In this document: in pieces, positions 1 to 8,881 of the stretch
How positions within the stretch are numbered: position 1 is the first letter of the stretch
How the letters are laid out: each line of letters opens with the position of its first letter
Notes under the pieces: model-generated
What the model was told of the DNA's origin: nothing
Database searches by the model: none
Seen by the model: only the letters and a program-made list of their open reading frames with translations
Program-made: the position numbers and the translations under genes
DNA from: Arthrobacter sp. NicSoilC5
Lineage (GTDB): Bacteria > Actinomycetota > Actinomycetes > Actinomycetales > Micrococcaceae
NCBI RefSeq assembly: GCF_019977395.1
Contig: NZ_AP024660.1
Coordinates: 1,860,001-1,924,000, forward strand
Direction: 5' to 3'
DNA length: 64,000 nucleotides

Positions 1-91
1 ATCACCCTTCCAGCCGCTTCCTACAGGAACCCATCCAGTTGATGAAGTTAGGGTTAACCGCCCGTGACCTGCAGGAACGTTGCCAAATCCC

Positions 92-442
92 TCATCGGCT
101 GCTCCGCGCCGGGAAGAAGGCGCGGGCCGGCAGCAGGAGCCCGGTCAGCGAAAGGGCGATGAAGACCACCTGGTGGATGTGGTCGTCGCCCGGAGGGAGG
201 TTCCCTATGAGATGCGCCGCCCAGAAGAACGGGTAGAACCAGAGCGCGTACCAGGCCCACCGTTCGCGCCGCCGGTAGGGCACCAGCACGATTAGCACAC
301 CGAAAAGGCCCAATCCCGCCGAAGCCAGCCCGTCCGCCCGGTACAGGCCGGCATCCCCGGCCGGCGGAAACAGGGCAACCACCACACCGAACACCAGGAT
401 CCCGGCGCTGACGGCAGCAAGGCAGAGCCAGCCCACCCGCAT
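92..442 (-). CDS. small integral membrane protein, unknown function
   Basis: A 116-residue protein that is almost entirely hydrophobic and has about four predicted membrane segments. Charged residues sit in short loops, for example RRRER near residue 59. The ATG at 442 is chosen because a GGGGAG Shine-Dalgarno lies about nine bases upstream; an in-frame GTG at 463 is an alternative. It lies just downstream of menC on the same strand, so it may be co-transcribed. I recognise no family and no catalytic motif. Seen: length, hydrophobicity and ribosome site. Function is unknown. Confidence 0.7.
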   Translation of the reverse strand: MRVGWLCLAAVSAGILVFGVVVALFPPAGDAGLYRADGLASAGLGLFGVLIVLVPYRRRERWAWYALWFYPFFWAAHLIGNLPPGDDHIHQVVFIALSLTGLLLPARAFFPARSSR

Positions 443-476
443 TGTCAGCTTCTCCCCGCGCACGGCGACACCCTAC

Positions 477-1517
477 CTACGCGGCAATCGACGGGGTGAG
501 GAGGGCGTGGACGCGGCGGAGCCGGTCCAGCCACCAGTCCCGCCGCTCAGCGGGAGCCGCAAACCGCTCCAGCAGCCCGGCGTCGGCGGCCACGTCGCGG
601 AGGCGGATGGCGCCGTCGTCGGCCACCAAGGGGTCCAGCGTGATGTCCGATTCGAACAGCGACACCGTGCCCAGGCCGCAGGCGTACGGCAGGTCCGGCA
701 GGGCGGCGGCCAGCGCCAGCCCGGCCCGGATGCCCACGGAGGTGTCCAGTGCGGAACTGACGACGGCGGGAAGTCCGGCCTGTGCCACGATGTCCAGGGC
801 GCGCCGCACTCCCCCAAGCGGTGCCACCTTGACCACGATCAGGTCCGCCGCACCCGCCCGGGCCACGCGGAGGGGGTCGGTCTCCTTGCGGACACTCTCG
901 TCCGCGGCAATCAGCACCGGGGTTCCCGCGTCACGGAGCCGGGTCCGGACCTCGGCCAGGCCCTCGATGGACGGCACCGGCTGCTCTGCGTACTCGAGCC
1001 CCACCGGCGCCAGCCGCGTCAGTGCCTCCACGGCGCCCGGAACATCCCACCCGCCGTTGGCATCCACGCGGACGGCGGCATCCGGCAAAGCGGCGCGGAC
1101 GGCGTGAAGCCGCGCAACGTCGTCGTCCAGTGACTGCCCCTGCTCGGCCACCTTGACCTTGACGGCGTCCACCCGCCCGAACCGTGCCAGCACGTCCGGC
1201 ACCCGGTGGGCGGCGACGGCAGGGACCGTGGCATTGACCGGAACCGACGTCCGCAGCGGGGCCGGGAAACCCTGCCACCCCGCCTCGATGGCGGCAGCCA
1301 GCCAGCGGGAGGCTTCGGCGTCGCCGTACTCCGGGAACGGGCAGAACTCGCCCCAGCCCGCGGGACCCTGGAGCAGGAGGGATTCGCGCTGCATGATCCC
1401 GCGGAACTTCACCCGCATGGGCAGGCTGACCACGCGTGCTCCGGCCAGCAGTTCCGCCAGCGGGGGAACTGCTTGGGGCGGGTTGGCAGGAGCGGGCGGG
1501 AGACCGGGGTTGGGCAT
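477..1517 (-). CDS. menC: o-succinylbenzoate synthase (menaquinone biosynthesis)
   Basis: Enolase-superfamily enzyme of 346 residues, expected to dehydrate SHCHC to o-succinylbenzoate in the cytoplasmic menaquinone pathway. The active-site pattern is complete: KVK at 120-122 (catalytic Lys122), metal ligands Asp152 (VDANGGW), Glu178 and Asp206 (AADES), and second lysine Lys230 (VVKVAP). Length fits actinobacterial MenC. A -10-like TACAGT lies exactly 7 bases before the ATG with no Shine-Dalgarno, suggesting a leaderless transcript. The gene follows corA by 40 bases. Dipeptide epimerases share the fold, but the sequence looks like MenC. Confidence 0.9.
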   Translation of the reverse strand: MPNPGLPPAPANPPQAVPPLAELLAGARVVSLPMRVKFRGIMQRESLLLQGPAGWGEFCPFPEYGDAEASRWLAAAIEAGWQGFPAPLRTSVPVNATVPAVAAHRVPDVLARFGRVDAVKVKVAEQGQSLDDDVARLHAVRAALPDAAVRVDANGGWDVPGAVEALTRLAPVGLEYAEQPVPSIEGLAEVRTRLRDAGTPVLIAADESVRKETDPLRVARAGAADLIVVKVAPLGGVRRALDIVAQAGLPAVVSSALDTSVGIRAGLALAAALPDLPYACGLGTVSLFESDITLDPLVADDGAIRLRDVAADAGLLERFAAPAERRDWWLDRLRRVHALLTPSIAA

Positions 1518-1557
1518 GCCGTTTACTGTACGCGGCGCCCCGGCAGCGCCTTGACGC

Positions 1558-2574
1558 TCAGATCCATTTGTTGTGCTTGAACGCCAGGTAGAGGACCAGG
1601 CCCATGGCCACCATCAGGCCCAGCGCATACGGGTAGCCGTAGGTCCAGGCCAGCTCGGGCATGTTGGCAAAATTCATGCCGTAGATGGATGCCACCAGGG
1701 TGGGGGCGAACAGGATGGCGGCCCAGGAGGAGATGCGCTTGACCTGTTCGTTCTGTTCGAAGCTGGACTCGGTCATGCGCTGCATCTCGTCATTTTGCCG
1801 CTGCGCCACCAGGGCGGCGTTGACGGCGAGCGCGTTCTGGAGCAAGGCGCGGAACGAAGCCACCCGTTCGTTGAGCCGGATGACGTGGTCCAGGACGTCC
1901 CGATAATGGTCCCTGAGTTCGGTGGCCTGATCGCGGTCCGGGGTTCCGGCCATGAGAGCCTGCAGGATTCCCGCGAGGGGACTCGTGGCCCGCTGGAAGG
2001 TGATGACCTGGCGGGACAACTCGTAGATCCTGCGGGACACATCGGGGTCTGCGCCGAAGAGGTCGTCCTCGATTTCGTCAATGTCGTTTTCCAGGCCGGC
2101 CACCACGGGCTCGTATTCGTCCACCACCTGGTCCAGGATGCCGTACAGCACGGCATCGGGTCCCAGAGCCAGGAACTCCGGCATAGCCTCCATGCGCCGC
2201 CGGACCTTGGCCAGGTCCGGCGACTCGGCATGCCGGACGGTGACCACGTACTCATCGCCGACAAAGACGTGGATCTCGCCGAAGTCCACCTTCTCGACGT
2301 CATCCCGGTACCGGGCCGGCCGGAGGACCAGGAACAGGCACTCCCCGTAATGCTCCAGCTTGGCCCGCTGGTGGCCGGCGAGCGCGTCCTCGATGGCCAG
2401 GGCGTTGAGGTCGAATTCCTCGCCCACGGACTGCAGTTCCTCCGCGTCCGGCCGGTAGAGGCCGATCCACGCCATCCCCTCGCGCTGGCGGAGCAGGAAG
2501 TACGTCTCGTCAAGGTCTTCCGGGTCCTCGGTGCGCAGCCCGTTCACGTAGACGGCGTTGTCGATGATGGTCAC
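1558..2574 (-). CDS. corA: CorA-family magnesium/cobalt transporter
   Basis: Protein of 338 residues forming the CorA-type pentameric divalent-cation channel. The long N-terminal cytoplasmic domain is acidic. The C-terminus has two membrane helices, the first ending in the diagnostic GMN signature (residues 299-301, followed by FANMPEL) and the second ending in the basic tail KHNKW. I set the start at the GTG at 2574, which overlaps the stop of the upstream regulator in a GTGA arrangement; longer upstream extensions read into that gene. It is thus the last member of the ABC-exporter/regulator operon, although its function seems unrelated. Confidence 0.9.
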   Translation of the reverse strand: MTIIDNAVYVNGLRTEDPEDLDETYFLLRQREGMAWIGLYRPDAEELQSVGEEFDLNALAIEDALAGHQRAKLEHYGECLFLVLRPARYRDDVEKVDFGEIHVFVGDEYVVTVRHAESPDLAKVRRRMEAMPEFLALGPDAVLYGILDQVVDEYEPVVAGLENDIDEIEDDLFGADPDVSRRIYELSRQVITFQRATSPLAGILQALMAGTPDRDQATELRDHYRDVLDHVIRLNERVASFRALLQNALAVNAALVAQRQNDEMQRMTESSFEQNEQVKRISSWAAILFAPTLVASIYGMNFANMPELAWTYGYPYALGLMVAMGLVLYLAFKHNKWI

Positions 2575-3077
2575 CGCTCCCCCTCCCGCTCGCGCTCCCA
2601 TTCGTCCAGCAGTGCCGGCATCCGTGCTTTGAGGAAGCGGTAGAACCTGGCCATCTCCGCCACCCTGGCGCGCGCCGGGGAACCCTCCGGGAGTGTTTCC
2701 GCCGTCGCATCGGTCAGTGCCGCGAGCTTCTCGTAGACGGGGCTGTTGCGCATTGACACCACGTACCACTCGTCCTCGTGCAGGGCATAGAGGTCGCGGC
2801 GGCTGCCGGGCTGTGAGATCCGGTGGACAAAGCCCACGGTCTGCAGGTACCGGACGGCGCCGGATACCGCGGCGGCGCTGGCGCCCAGCCGGTCCGCGAG
2901 TTCAGCAGCCGTGAGGCTCCCCTGTTCGGAGGACACCAGCGCCAGCAGCGTCCGGGCGGGCATCTTGGGGAACCCTGCTGCGGCGAACGCGGCTGCAGTC
3001 CGTTCGGCCGCGGCGGCGGTGGAAGCCGCGGTGGCCAGCGTGTCCCTGGCAGCCGCCACCTCGGGGCCGGCGCTCAT
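2571..3077 (-). CDS. GbsR/MarR-type winged-helix regulator of the adjacent exporter
   Basis: Protein of 168 residues. Residues about 38-100 form a winged helix (LTAAELADRLGASAAAVSGAVRYLQTVG region) of the MarR/GbsR type, followed by a helical C-terminus rich in Arg and Glu. The ATG at 3077 overlaps the stop of the upstream permease gene (ATGA), and its own stop overlaps the corA start, so it is translationally coupled on both sides. Its place in an ABC-exporter operon, and the perfect inverted repeat in the divergent promoter at 5707-5722, suggest that it represses the exporter and the divergent MFS gene. The fold is well supported; the target is inferred. Confidence 0.8.
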   Translation of the reverse strand: MSAGPEVAAARDTLATAASTAAAAERTAAAFAAAGFPKMPARTLLALVSSEQGSLTAAELADRLGASAAAVSGAVRYLQTVGFVHRISQPGSRRDLYALHEDEWYVVSMRNSPVYEKLAALTDATAETLPEGSPARARVAEMARFYRFLKARMPALLDEWEREREGER

Positions 3078-4696
3078 GCCGAACCCACCTCCCGCCGCCG
3101 CATCACTGCAACGGCCAGCGCGGCGGCAATGGCGGAAATCAGCAGCATCCACCACGCTCCGCTCCAGTCCGTCGCGTCGCCGCGCGGCACTGGCGTGTGG
3201 GCGAACGGCGAAAGGTCGCGCAGGCTTTGGTCAATGCCCAGCATGGCCCCGAAGATTCCCAGCATCACCCCAAGGGCCAGCAAGGCCCAGCTGGCGGCGA
3301 TGGTGGCGGCGGGCCACAGGACAAACACCAGTGCCGGAACCGACAGGTAGATCAGTGCCGCCGGCAGCTGGGCGGCGGCGGTCTGCCAGAGCGCGTCGGC
3401 AGGCATGGATTCATCGCCGGTGCCGGTGAGAGTGGCCCACGCGCCCACTCCGGCCAGGCCCACCACCAGCACCACGGCAGCCCCGCCGAGCAGCAGGTAG
3501 CCGGCCAGCCACCGGACCCGTCCCACCGGGGCGGACAGCAGGAGTTCAGCGGTCCCTGCCGCTTCCTCCTGCCGCAGCCTGATCACCGCCTGCAGGGCGC
3601 ACGCGGCAGCCAGGACCCCGGCCATGGAGAACAGCACCGACACCATGAGCTGGGTGAGTGAGGTTCCCTGCGACTGGAGCATCGCGCGCAGCATCGCCGT
3701 GATGTTGGTGTCCGGGGTGTCGACGGCGGCAATCGCCTTTCCGAGCGACCCCGCCAGCAGGCCCAGGGCCAGGCCGCTGAAGCCCCAACCGATGATGGAT
3801 CCCGCCTGCAGCCGCAGGGCAAGGGCCACGGGACTGCTCAGGCCCCGCCGGGCGGCTGCCCGTCCCGGCAGCGCTTCCCAGACGCTGGCCCCGCTGTCGC
3901 GCGTGCCCAGGAGGAGCCACGCCGCCGCGAGGCAGCCTGCGCCCAGCGCCACCGGCAGCAGCAACGGCCAGCCACGGTTGCCCGAGTACGCAAAGGTCTG
4001 CTGGCCCCAGCCGATGGGTGAGAACCAGCTGGCCGCCCCTTCGGTCATCGTGGTCCCGCTGGCGCCGGGCGTCCCCGTGGCGTCCCCGATCCCGCGCAGG
4101 ACGTAGGCCAGGACCACCAGCGCGGCGGAGACGCCGTTCGCTCCGCGTGAGGTCCCCATGAACTGGGCCACCAGCAGCCCCACGCCCAGGAAAGCGAGGC
4201 CGACGGCGCCCGTCGCGGCGCCGGCGAGCAGGGAACCCTGGGGCTCCAGGCCCTGCGACATGAACCCGGCAAAGACTGCGAGCGCCACCAGGATGTTGGC
4301 CGTGATGCCGTGCAGCAGGGTGGCGGTGTTGGGCAGCAGCCGTCCGGCAGGTGTGGCGGCCACCATTTCCGCGCCGCCGCTTTCCTCGTCGGCCCGGGAG
4401 TGGCGTACCGCCAGGAAGGTGCTCATCAGGCCTGCCAGCAGGGCGATGAACGCGTAGATCAGGAAGAACGTGAAGGCGCCCTGGTCTGCGCCCCGGGGCA
4501 GGCCGCGCAGCATCAGGATGGCGGGCGTGGCCATGGCCACCTGCAGGATCTCGGTCCGGCTCGCCACGTTGCCGTAGGTCTGGGTGACGGCGGCGGCCGC
4601 GAACATGGCAAACGCACCGATAGCCACCACCCAGCTCAGCAGCTGCCAGCGGTCCCGGCGGATCCGCTGGCCCCAGAGGACCAGGAGGACGCCCAT
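3074..4696 (-). CDS. ABC exporter permease (ABC-2 type, fused two-half form)
   Basis: Protein of 540 residues with about 12 membrane segments arranged as two halves, resembling the polyketide/multidrug ABC exporter permeases of Actinobacteria. The first half has a cytoplasmic loop RHSRADEESGGAEMV after helix 3, and the second half has the matching loop RQEEAAGTAELLLSAPVGR, typical of this family. It should pair with the ATPase encoded one base upstream. Substrate is unknown; family members export antibiotics or lipophilic compounds. Strand, spacing and the 4-bp overlap with the regulator show one operon. Confidence 0.88.
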   Translation of the reverse strand: MGVLLVLWGQRIRRDRWQLLSWVVAIGAFAMFAAAAVTQTYGNVASRTEILQVAMATPAILMLRGLPRGADQGAFTFFLIYAFIALLAGLMSTFLAVRHSRADEESGGAEMVAATPAGRLLPNTATLLHGITANILVALAVFAGFMSQGLEPQGSLLAGAATGAVGLAFLGVGLLVAQFMGTSRGANGVSAALVVLAYVLRGIGDATGTPGASGTTMTEGAASWFSPIGWGQQTFAYSGNRGWPLLLPVALGAGCLAAAWLLLGTRDSGASVWEALPGRAAARRGLSSPVALALRLQAGSIIGWGFSGLALGLLAGSLGKAIAAVDTPDTNITAMLRAMLQSQGTSLTQLMVSVLFSMAGVLAAACALQAVIRLRQEEAAGTAELLLSAPVGRVRWLAGYLLLGGAAVVLVVGLAGVGAWATLTGTGDESMPADALWQTAAAQLPAALIYLSVPALVFVLWPAATIAASWALLALGVMLGIFGAMLGIDQSLRDLSPFAHTPVPRGDATDWSGAWWMLLISAIAAALAVAVMRRREVGSA

Positions 4697-4697
4697 G

Positions 4698-5687
4698 TCA
4701 GCTCCGCCCCCTCGCGCCCAGCAGGTGCCGCCGGGAGCCGTGGGTGGATTCGGAAGGCGTTTCGGCCCCGGTTTCAGCGCCCAGCGAGGTATCCCCGTAG
4801 TGCCGCAGGAAGAGCTCTTCCAGGGACGGCGGGACGATCGTCAAACCTTGCACGCCCAAGGCGCCCAGGGCGGGAAGGACCTCTGCGATCCGGTCCGAGT
4901 CCGCGCTGACCCGGACCCGTCCGGCGTCGAGCGCCAGGTCATGCACCGCACCCAGCCGGGCCAGGGCCTCCGGGTCCAGCCCGTCCGCGGCGAAGGAAAC
5001 TTCCGACCTGGTGAGGTGCCGCAGCGAGTCCAGCGTGCCGCCGTCGACAATCCTGCCTGCCCGGATGATGCTCACGCGTTGGCACAGCACCTCCACCTCG
5101 GAGAGGATGTGGCTGGACAGCAGCACGGTGGCCCCGCGGTCGACGGCGGCGAGCAGCTCCCGGCGGAACACTTCCTCCATGAGCGGGTCAAGGCCGCTGG
5201 TGGGCTCGTCCAGCAGGTAGAGCTCGGCTTCGGTGGCGAGGGCGGCGATCAGCGCAACCTTCTGCCGGTTGCCCTTGGAGTAGGCGCGGCCCTTCTTCGC
5301 CGGATCAAAGTCGAACACCTGGCACAGGTGGTCCTTCCGCCGGCGGTACGCGGCACCGTCCGCCGCGCCGCCGCGCAGCCGCGAGAGCAGGTCGATGGTT
5401 TCACCGCCGGAGAGGTTGGGCCAGAGCCGGACGTCGCCGGGCACGTAGGCCAGGCGGCGGTGCAGTTCCACGGCCTGGGTCCAGGGCTCGTATCCCAGGA
5501 CGGTGGCAGAGCCGGAGGTTGCCCGCGCCAGGCCCAGGAGGACGCGCAGGGTGGTGGACTTTCCCGCGCCGTTCGGGCCAAGGAATCCGTGGATCTCCCC
5601 GCGCTGGACTTCCAGGTCCAACCCGTCGAGGGCCCTGACGTGGCCGAAGTGTTTGTGCAACCCCACTGTTTGGACAACGGTATTCAT
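4698..5687 (-). CDS. ABC exporter ATP-binding protein
   Basis: Protein of 329 residues. Walker [10 protein letters not shown] is at about 37-45, a divergent signature YSKGNRQ (instead of LSGGQ) at 136-142, Walker B LYLLDEP at 156-162 and the switch histidine (SSHILSE) near 193. The C-terminal 100 residues form the usual accessory domain of antibiotic-type exporters. I start at the ATG at 5687 because a -10-like TAAGAC lies 7 bases upstream, implying a leaderless message; an ATG 24 bases further up would lie upstream of that promoter. It is the first gene of the exporter-regulator-corA operon. Confidence 0.9.
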   Translation of the reverse strand: MNTVVQTVGLHKHFGHVRALDGLDLEVQRGEIHGFLGPNGAGKSTTLRVLLGLARATSGSATVLGYEPWTQAVELHRRLAYVPGDVRLWPNLSGGETIDLLSRLRGGAADGAAYRRRKDHLCQVFDFDPAKKGRAYSKGNRQKVALIAALATEAELYLLDEPTSGLDPLMEEVFRRELLAAVDRGATVLLSSHILSEVEVLCQRVSIIRAGRIVDGGTLDSLRHLTRSEVSFAADGLDPEALARLGAVHDLALDAGRVRVSADSDRIAEVLPALGALGVQGLTIVPPSLEELFLRHYGDTSLGAETGAETPSESTHGSRRHLLGARGRS

Positions 5688-5706
5688 GGTCCAAGTCTTA
5701 GAAGTT

Positions 5707-5722
5707 TTCACAACTTTGTGAA
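5707..5722. promoter_or_regulatory. perfect inverted repeat operator in divergent promoter
   Basis: TTCACAA and TTGTGAA are separated by CT, a perfect 7-bp dyad. It lies between a candidate -35 region and the -10 TACTAA (5725-5730) of the rightward MFS gene. For the leftward ABC gene, the TTCACA at its upstream edge is placed as a -35, 16 bases from the -10 TAAGAC. Binding there would block both promoters. The likely ligand is the GbsR/MarR-type protein encoded at 2571-3077. Dyad and spacing are seen; the binding protein is inferred. Confidence 0.7.
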
Positions 5723-5740
5723 GGTACTAAAGTCCCAGCT

Positions 5741-6925
5741 ATGACCCCCGACAGATCCGTGCCAGGCGCGCAGGCCACCCGCTCGTCGACGGCACCGCTG
5801 TATGCGGCGGGCTTCGTCACGGCTTTCGGCGCCCACAGCATCGCGGCGGGGCTGGGCGCGCAGAGCGAAAACATCGGCCTGACCCTGCTGAACCTCGGTA
5901 TCCTGCTGGCCCTCTACGACGTGGCGGAGGTGTTCCTCAAGCCGGTCTTCGGCGCCCTCAGCGACCGCATCGGCGCCAAACCTGTCATCGTCGGCGGCCT
6001 GTTCGCCTTCGCGGCACTGTCGCTGATTGGCCTCGGCGCCGCCGATCCGTTCATCCTGGCCCTGGCCCGGCTGGGACAGGGGGCCGCAGCGTCGGCCTTC
6101 TCGCCGTCGTCGTCCGCCATGGTGGCAAGGATGGCCCGCGGCGGAAAGGCCGGGACCTACTTTGGCCGGTACGGGTCCTGGAAGAGCCTTGGCTACATCA
6201 TTGGGCCGCCGCTGGGCGCCGGCCTGATCCTGGCCGGCGGGTTCCCGCTGCTGTTCGGCACGCTGTCAGCGCTGGCGGCGCCCACGGCCGTCTGGGTGCT
6301 GGTGTCGGTGCCGCACCTGGCGCCGCTGCCGCGCAAGCGGTATACCGTGATGGACCTGGCCCGGCAGGTGGGCGAGCGTCGTTTCCTGGTCCCCACGATG
6401 GTGCTTGCCGCCTCGACAGGTGCCCTGGGTGCCGCCGTCGGCTTCCTCCCCGCGCTGGCCACCCGCCACGGCCTGGACGCCTTCGCCGGGACGGCGGCAG
6501 TGAGCGTGGTGGCACTGGGCTCGGTGCTCACCCAGCCGTGGATCGGCCGTCTGCGGGACCGGCACGCCGTCACCGACAACAAGGGCACGACGACGGGCCT
6601 GCTGCTGATTGCCGCGGGCATCGCTTTGGTGGCGGCCGCCCCGGGAGTGGTCACCATCTTCCTTGCGGCTGCACTGGTTGGCTCGGGCATCGGCGTGGCC
6701 ACCCCGCTGGGGTTCGCGCACCTGGCGGACACCACGCCGCCGGAGCGGATGGGCCGGACCATGGGCTCGGCCGAGCTGGGGCGCGAACTGGGCGACGCCG
6801 GCGGACCACTGCTGGTGGGCGCCATTGCCACAGCCACCGCCCTGCCGTTCGGGCTGGGCGCGTTGGCACTGCTGGTGGCCGCCGCCGCCGTGCCGCGGCT
6901 GGACCCTGTCAAGCCCACCGCCTGA
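5741..6925 (+). CDS. MFS transporter
   Basis: Protein of 394 residues with 12 predicted membrane helices. The Major Facilitator signature after helix 2 is visible (GALSDRIGAKPVI, residues about 74-86), and a second basic loop (GRLRDRH) occurs in the C-terminal half. It resembles drug/proton antiporters of the DHA1 group. It is divergent from the ABC exporter operon and shares the operator at 5707-5722, so it may be a co-regulated efflux pump. The -10 TACTAA ends 10 bases before the ATG, so the leader is at most a few bases. Substrate unknown. Confidence 0.85.
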   Translation: MTPDRSVPGAQATRSSTAPLYAAGFVTAFGAHSIAAGLGAQSENIGLTLLNLGILLALYDVAEVFLKPVFGALSDRIGAKPVIVGGLFAFAALSLIGLGAADPFILALARLGQGAAASAFSPSSSAMVARMARGGKAGTYFGRYGSWKSLGYIIGPPLGAGLILAGGFPLLFGTLSALAAPTAVWVLVSVPHLAPLPRKRYTVMDLARQVGERRFLVPTMVLAASTGALGAAVGFLPALATRHGLDAFAGTAAVSVVALGSVLTQPWIGRLRDRHAVTDNKGTTTGLLLIAAGIALVAAAPGVVTIFLAAALVGSGIGVATPLGFAHLADTTPPERMGRTMGSAELGRELGDAGGPLLVGAIATATALPFGLGALALLVAAAAVPRLDPVKPTA

Positions 6926-6961
6926 GCGGCCTTCCAGCTTTTTGTGTCACCCTTAATCGCG

Positions 6962-7867
6962 ATGACTTCCTCACGGCAACTCTCCATCAGGACTCCGGCA
7001 CGGCCTGCCCCGGGCTCGGCGTTCCTGTTTGTGCTGTCCACGGTGGCGTGCATTGCCGGGCTGGTTGCCACCTATTACTTCTTCGTCCAGACCACCACGG
7101 GCCAGTTCATCGATGAGTCCGCGCTGGTGGAAGCGGTGGAGATCCACGGGCCCGCGGGCAAGGCCGCCACCCAGTTCCTTGACTGGCTGCCCACCATCTC
7201 CCTTGTGATGGCCGCCGTCGTGGTCCTGTTTGTCACCGTGATCCGGCGGCACTGGGCGGAGGCCGGGATTGCCGTGGCCGCGTGCATTGGCGCGAACGTG
7301 GCGACCCAGGTGCTCAAGGACCTGCTGCCGCCGCGCCCGGACAAAGGCGTGCTGACCCTGGAACTGAACTCGTTGCCTTCCGGCCACACCACGCTGGCGG
7401 CGTCCGCTGCCGCCGCGGTGTTCCTCATGGCGTCCCCGCGCTGGCGACCCATGGCCGGCTTCGTTGGCGGCTCCTTCGCCATCGCGTCCGGGGTGTCCAC
7501 CCTGATCAACCAGTGGCACCGGCCCGCGGACGTGGTGGCGGCGTTCCTGCTGGTGGGGGCCTTCATGATTCCGGCGGGCTGGCTGATCCTCCGGCGCGGG
7601 TCCTGGAACGAGTGGGACGGGTTCGGCGACCACCTCGGCTCGGCCCGGATCTGGCTCACGCTGCCGGTGCTGATCGGGCTGGGTTCGGCCGGGGTTGCGG
7701 TGTATTCACTCATCCGGATTGCGCCCAGCCCGTGGCAGGAAACCAGCACCACCAACTACTTCTGGGCCGGCATCTCGCTGATCGTCATCGCGGGATACCT
7801 GGCCACGGTGGCCACCACGTCGCTGTTCGCGTACGCCGCACGGCGGCAGGAAGCGCCCGGGCGGTAA
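6962..7867 (+). CDS. PAP2-family membrane phosphatase
   Basis: Integral membrane protein of about 301 residues with six or more helices and the PAP2 lipid-phosphatase signature: a KDLLPPRP segment (motif 1), PSGHTT (motif 2), and WHRPADV (motif 3, His and Asp retained while the usual Arg before it is missing). Such enzymes remove phosphate from lipid phosphates or undecaprenyl diphosphate. The ATG at 6962 gives the better N-terminus; an in-frame GTG at 6944 is possible, and neither has a clear ribosome site. It may be co-transcribed with the MFS gene 36 bases upstream. Confidence 0.85.
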   Translation: MTSSRQLSIRTPARPAPGSAFLFVLSTVACIAGLVATYYFFVQTTTGQFIDESALVEAVEIHGPAGKAATQFLDWLPTISLVMAAVVVLFVTVIRRHWAEAGIAVAACIGANVATQVLKDLLPPRPDKGVLTLELNSLPSGHTTLAASAAAAVFLMASPRWRPMAGFVGGSFAIASGVSTLINQWHRPADVVAAFLLVGAFMIPAGWLILRRGSWNEWDGFGDHLGSARIWLTLPVLIGLGSAGVAVYSLIRIAPSPWQETSTTNYFWAGISLIVIAGYLATVATTSLFAYAARRQEAPGR

Positions 7868-7907
7868 ACCCCTCACGCGGACGCTTCCTCCCCCACCGGT
7901 CCACTTC

Positions 7908-8234
7908 TCAGGTGCCCGCCCCGGGGTCGGTGGTGTCCAGCTGCGCACTGTCACGGCCGATGCTTTCCTGCATGGCGGCGGCGAGTTCCAGTTCGTCCAG
8001 GTAACGTGCGGCGGGCTGCCCCGTGGCCTGGGCCAGGCGGTCCAGCGTGGCCAGGTGCTGGCGTGCCAGCTCGATGGCCAGCTGCTCAACGATGCTGGGT
8101 CCGTTGCGCACCACGAGGTCGCTGAGGTAGGCCTGGAGGCGGCCCGCAGGAATGCCCTGGCTCCGGGCATCCGCGGCGACGAGCCGGGTGAGGGCAGCCG
8201 CGGCAAGCGCGGGTTTATCGCTGAAAAGTTCCAT
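7908..8234 (-). CDS. hypothetical protein, helical, last gene of surface-glycan operon
   Basis: Soluble protein of 108 residues, predicted nearly all-helical and rich in Ala, Leu and Gln, with no signal peptide or cysteine. An AGGGGG ribosome site stands a few bases before the ATG at 8234. It is on the same strand as, and about 125 bases after, the GtrA gene, so it may be the tail of that operon or independently expressed. I do not recognise the family and see no catalytic motif. Confidence 0.65.
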   Translation of the reverse strand: MELFSDKPALAAAALTRLVAADARSQGIPAGRLQAYLSDLVVRNGPSIVEQLAIELARQHLATLDRLAQATGQPAARYLDELELAAAMQESIGRDSAQLDTTDPGAGT

Positions 8235-8359
8235 GTCGCCCCCTAGTGGCAAAACAGGCTCGGATGGGAAGCGCCCGCATGCGTGGCAACAATGTAGCGG
8301 TTCCGCGCACGGCCCGTAAGGGTCGTAGGGGTCAAAGCTGCTGGCGGGGATGTGCTTTT

Positions 8360-8881
8360 TCATTCCGCGCTCTTGTCCTTCCCTGCCCCGAAAATCGAAA
8401 GGCCAGGGGCAATTCGTCTCCGAGGCGATCGAAAGCCCTGGATGTCAGCCGTCGTGCCTCCAGATTCGATCACTGATGCCTTGGCGTAGACCAGCTTTTG
8501 ATGGAATGCGTACCGCAGAAAGAACGACGCCGCCAGAGCCAGTCCCTGGGCAACGGGGCTGGCGATATGGGTCAGTTCGACCAGGCACCACAGGAAGGGC
8601 GTCCGGATGAACGACTCGGTGGTGTTGAACGTGAACGAGTGGAGGAACCGGTGACTGACCGGGTGCTGCCGCGCCGCGCCATCATTGAAAACGTACCGCT
8701 CCTGCATGACGAAGTTGGAGATGATGGTTATTTCGCTGGCAGCAATCGCAGCTCCCACATATTCCATGCCCAGATCCACCAGGGCCAGCATGATGAGCAG
8801 GTTCATCACTGCCCCCACCGCGCCAATGAGCGCGAACTTTGCCATGGGGGTCGAAGGGAAAAGGCGGGCTGTGACACTCAT
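8360..8881 (-). CDS. GtrA-like membrane protein
   Basis: Protein of 173 residues with four membrane helices and a GtrA-family N-terminus (KFALIGAVGAVMNLLIM, then NFVMQERYVFND, the region where family members carry an N-F-x-x-x-R-x-x-V-F pattern). GtrA proteins are thought to help flip or present lipid-linked sugars, often with a GT2 and a GT-C enzyme. Here the ATG overlaps the stop of the GT39 gene (ATGA), and a GT2 precedes that. The basic C-terminal tail is longer than usual. Role in surface-glycan decoration is inferred from context. Confidence 0.82.
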   Translation of the reverse strand: MSVTARLFPSTPMAKFALIGAVGAVMNLLIMLALVDLGMEYVGAAIAASEITIISNFVMQERYVFNDGAARQHPVSHRFLHSFTFNTTESFIRTPFLWCLVELTHIASPVAQGLALAASFFLRYAFHQKLVYAKASVIESGGTTADIQGFRSPRRRIAPGLSIFGAGKDKSAE

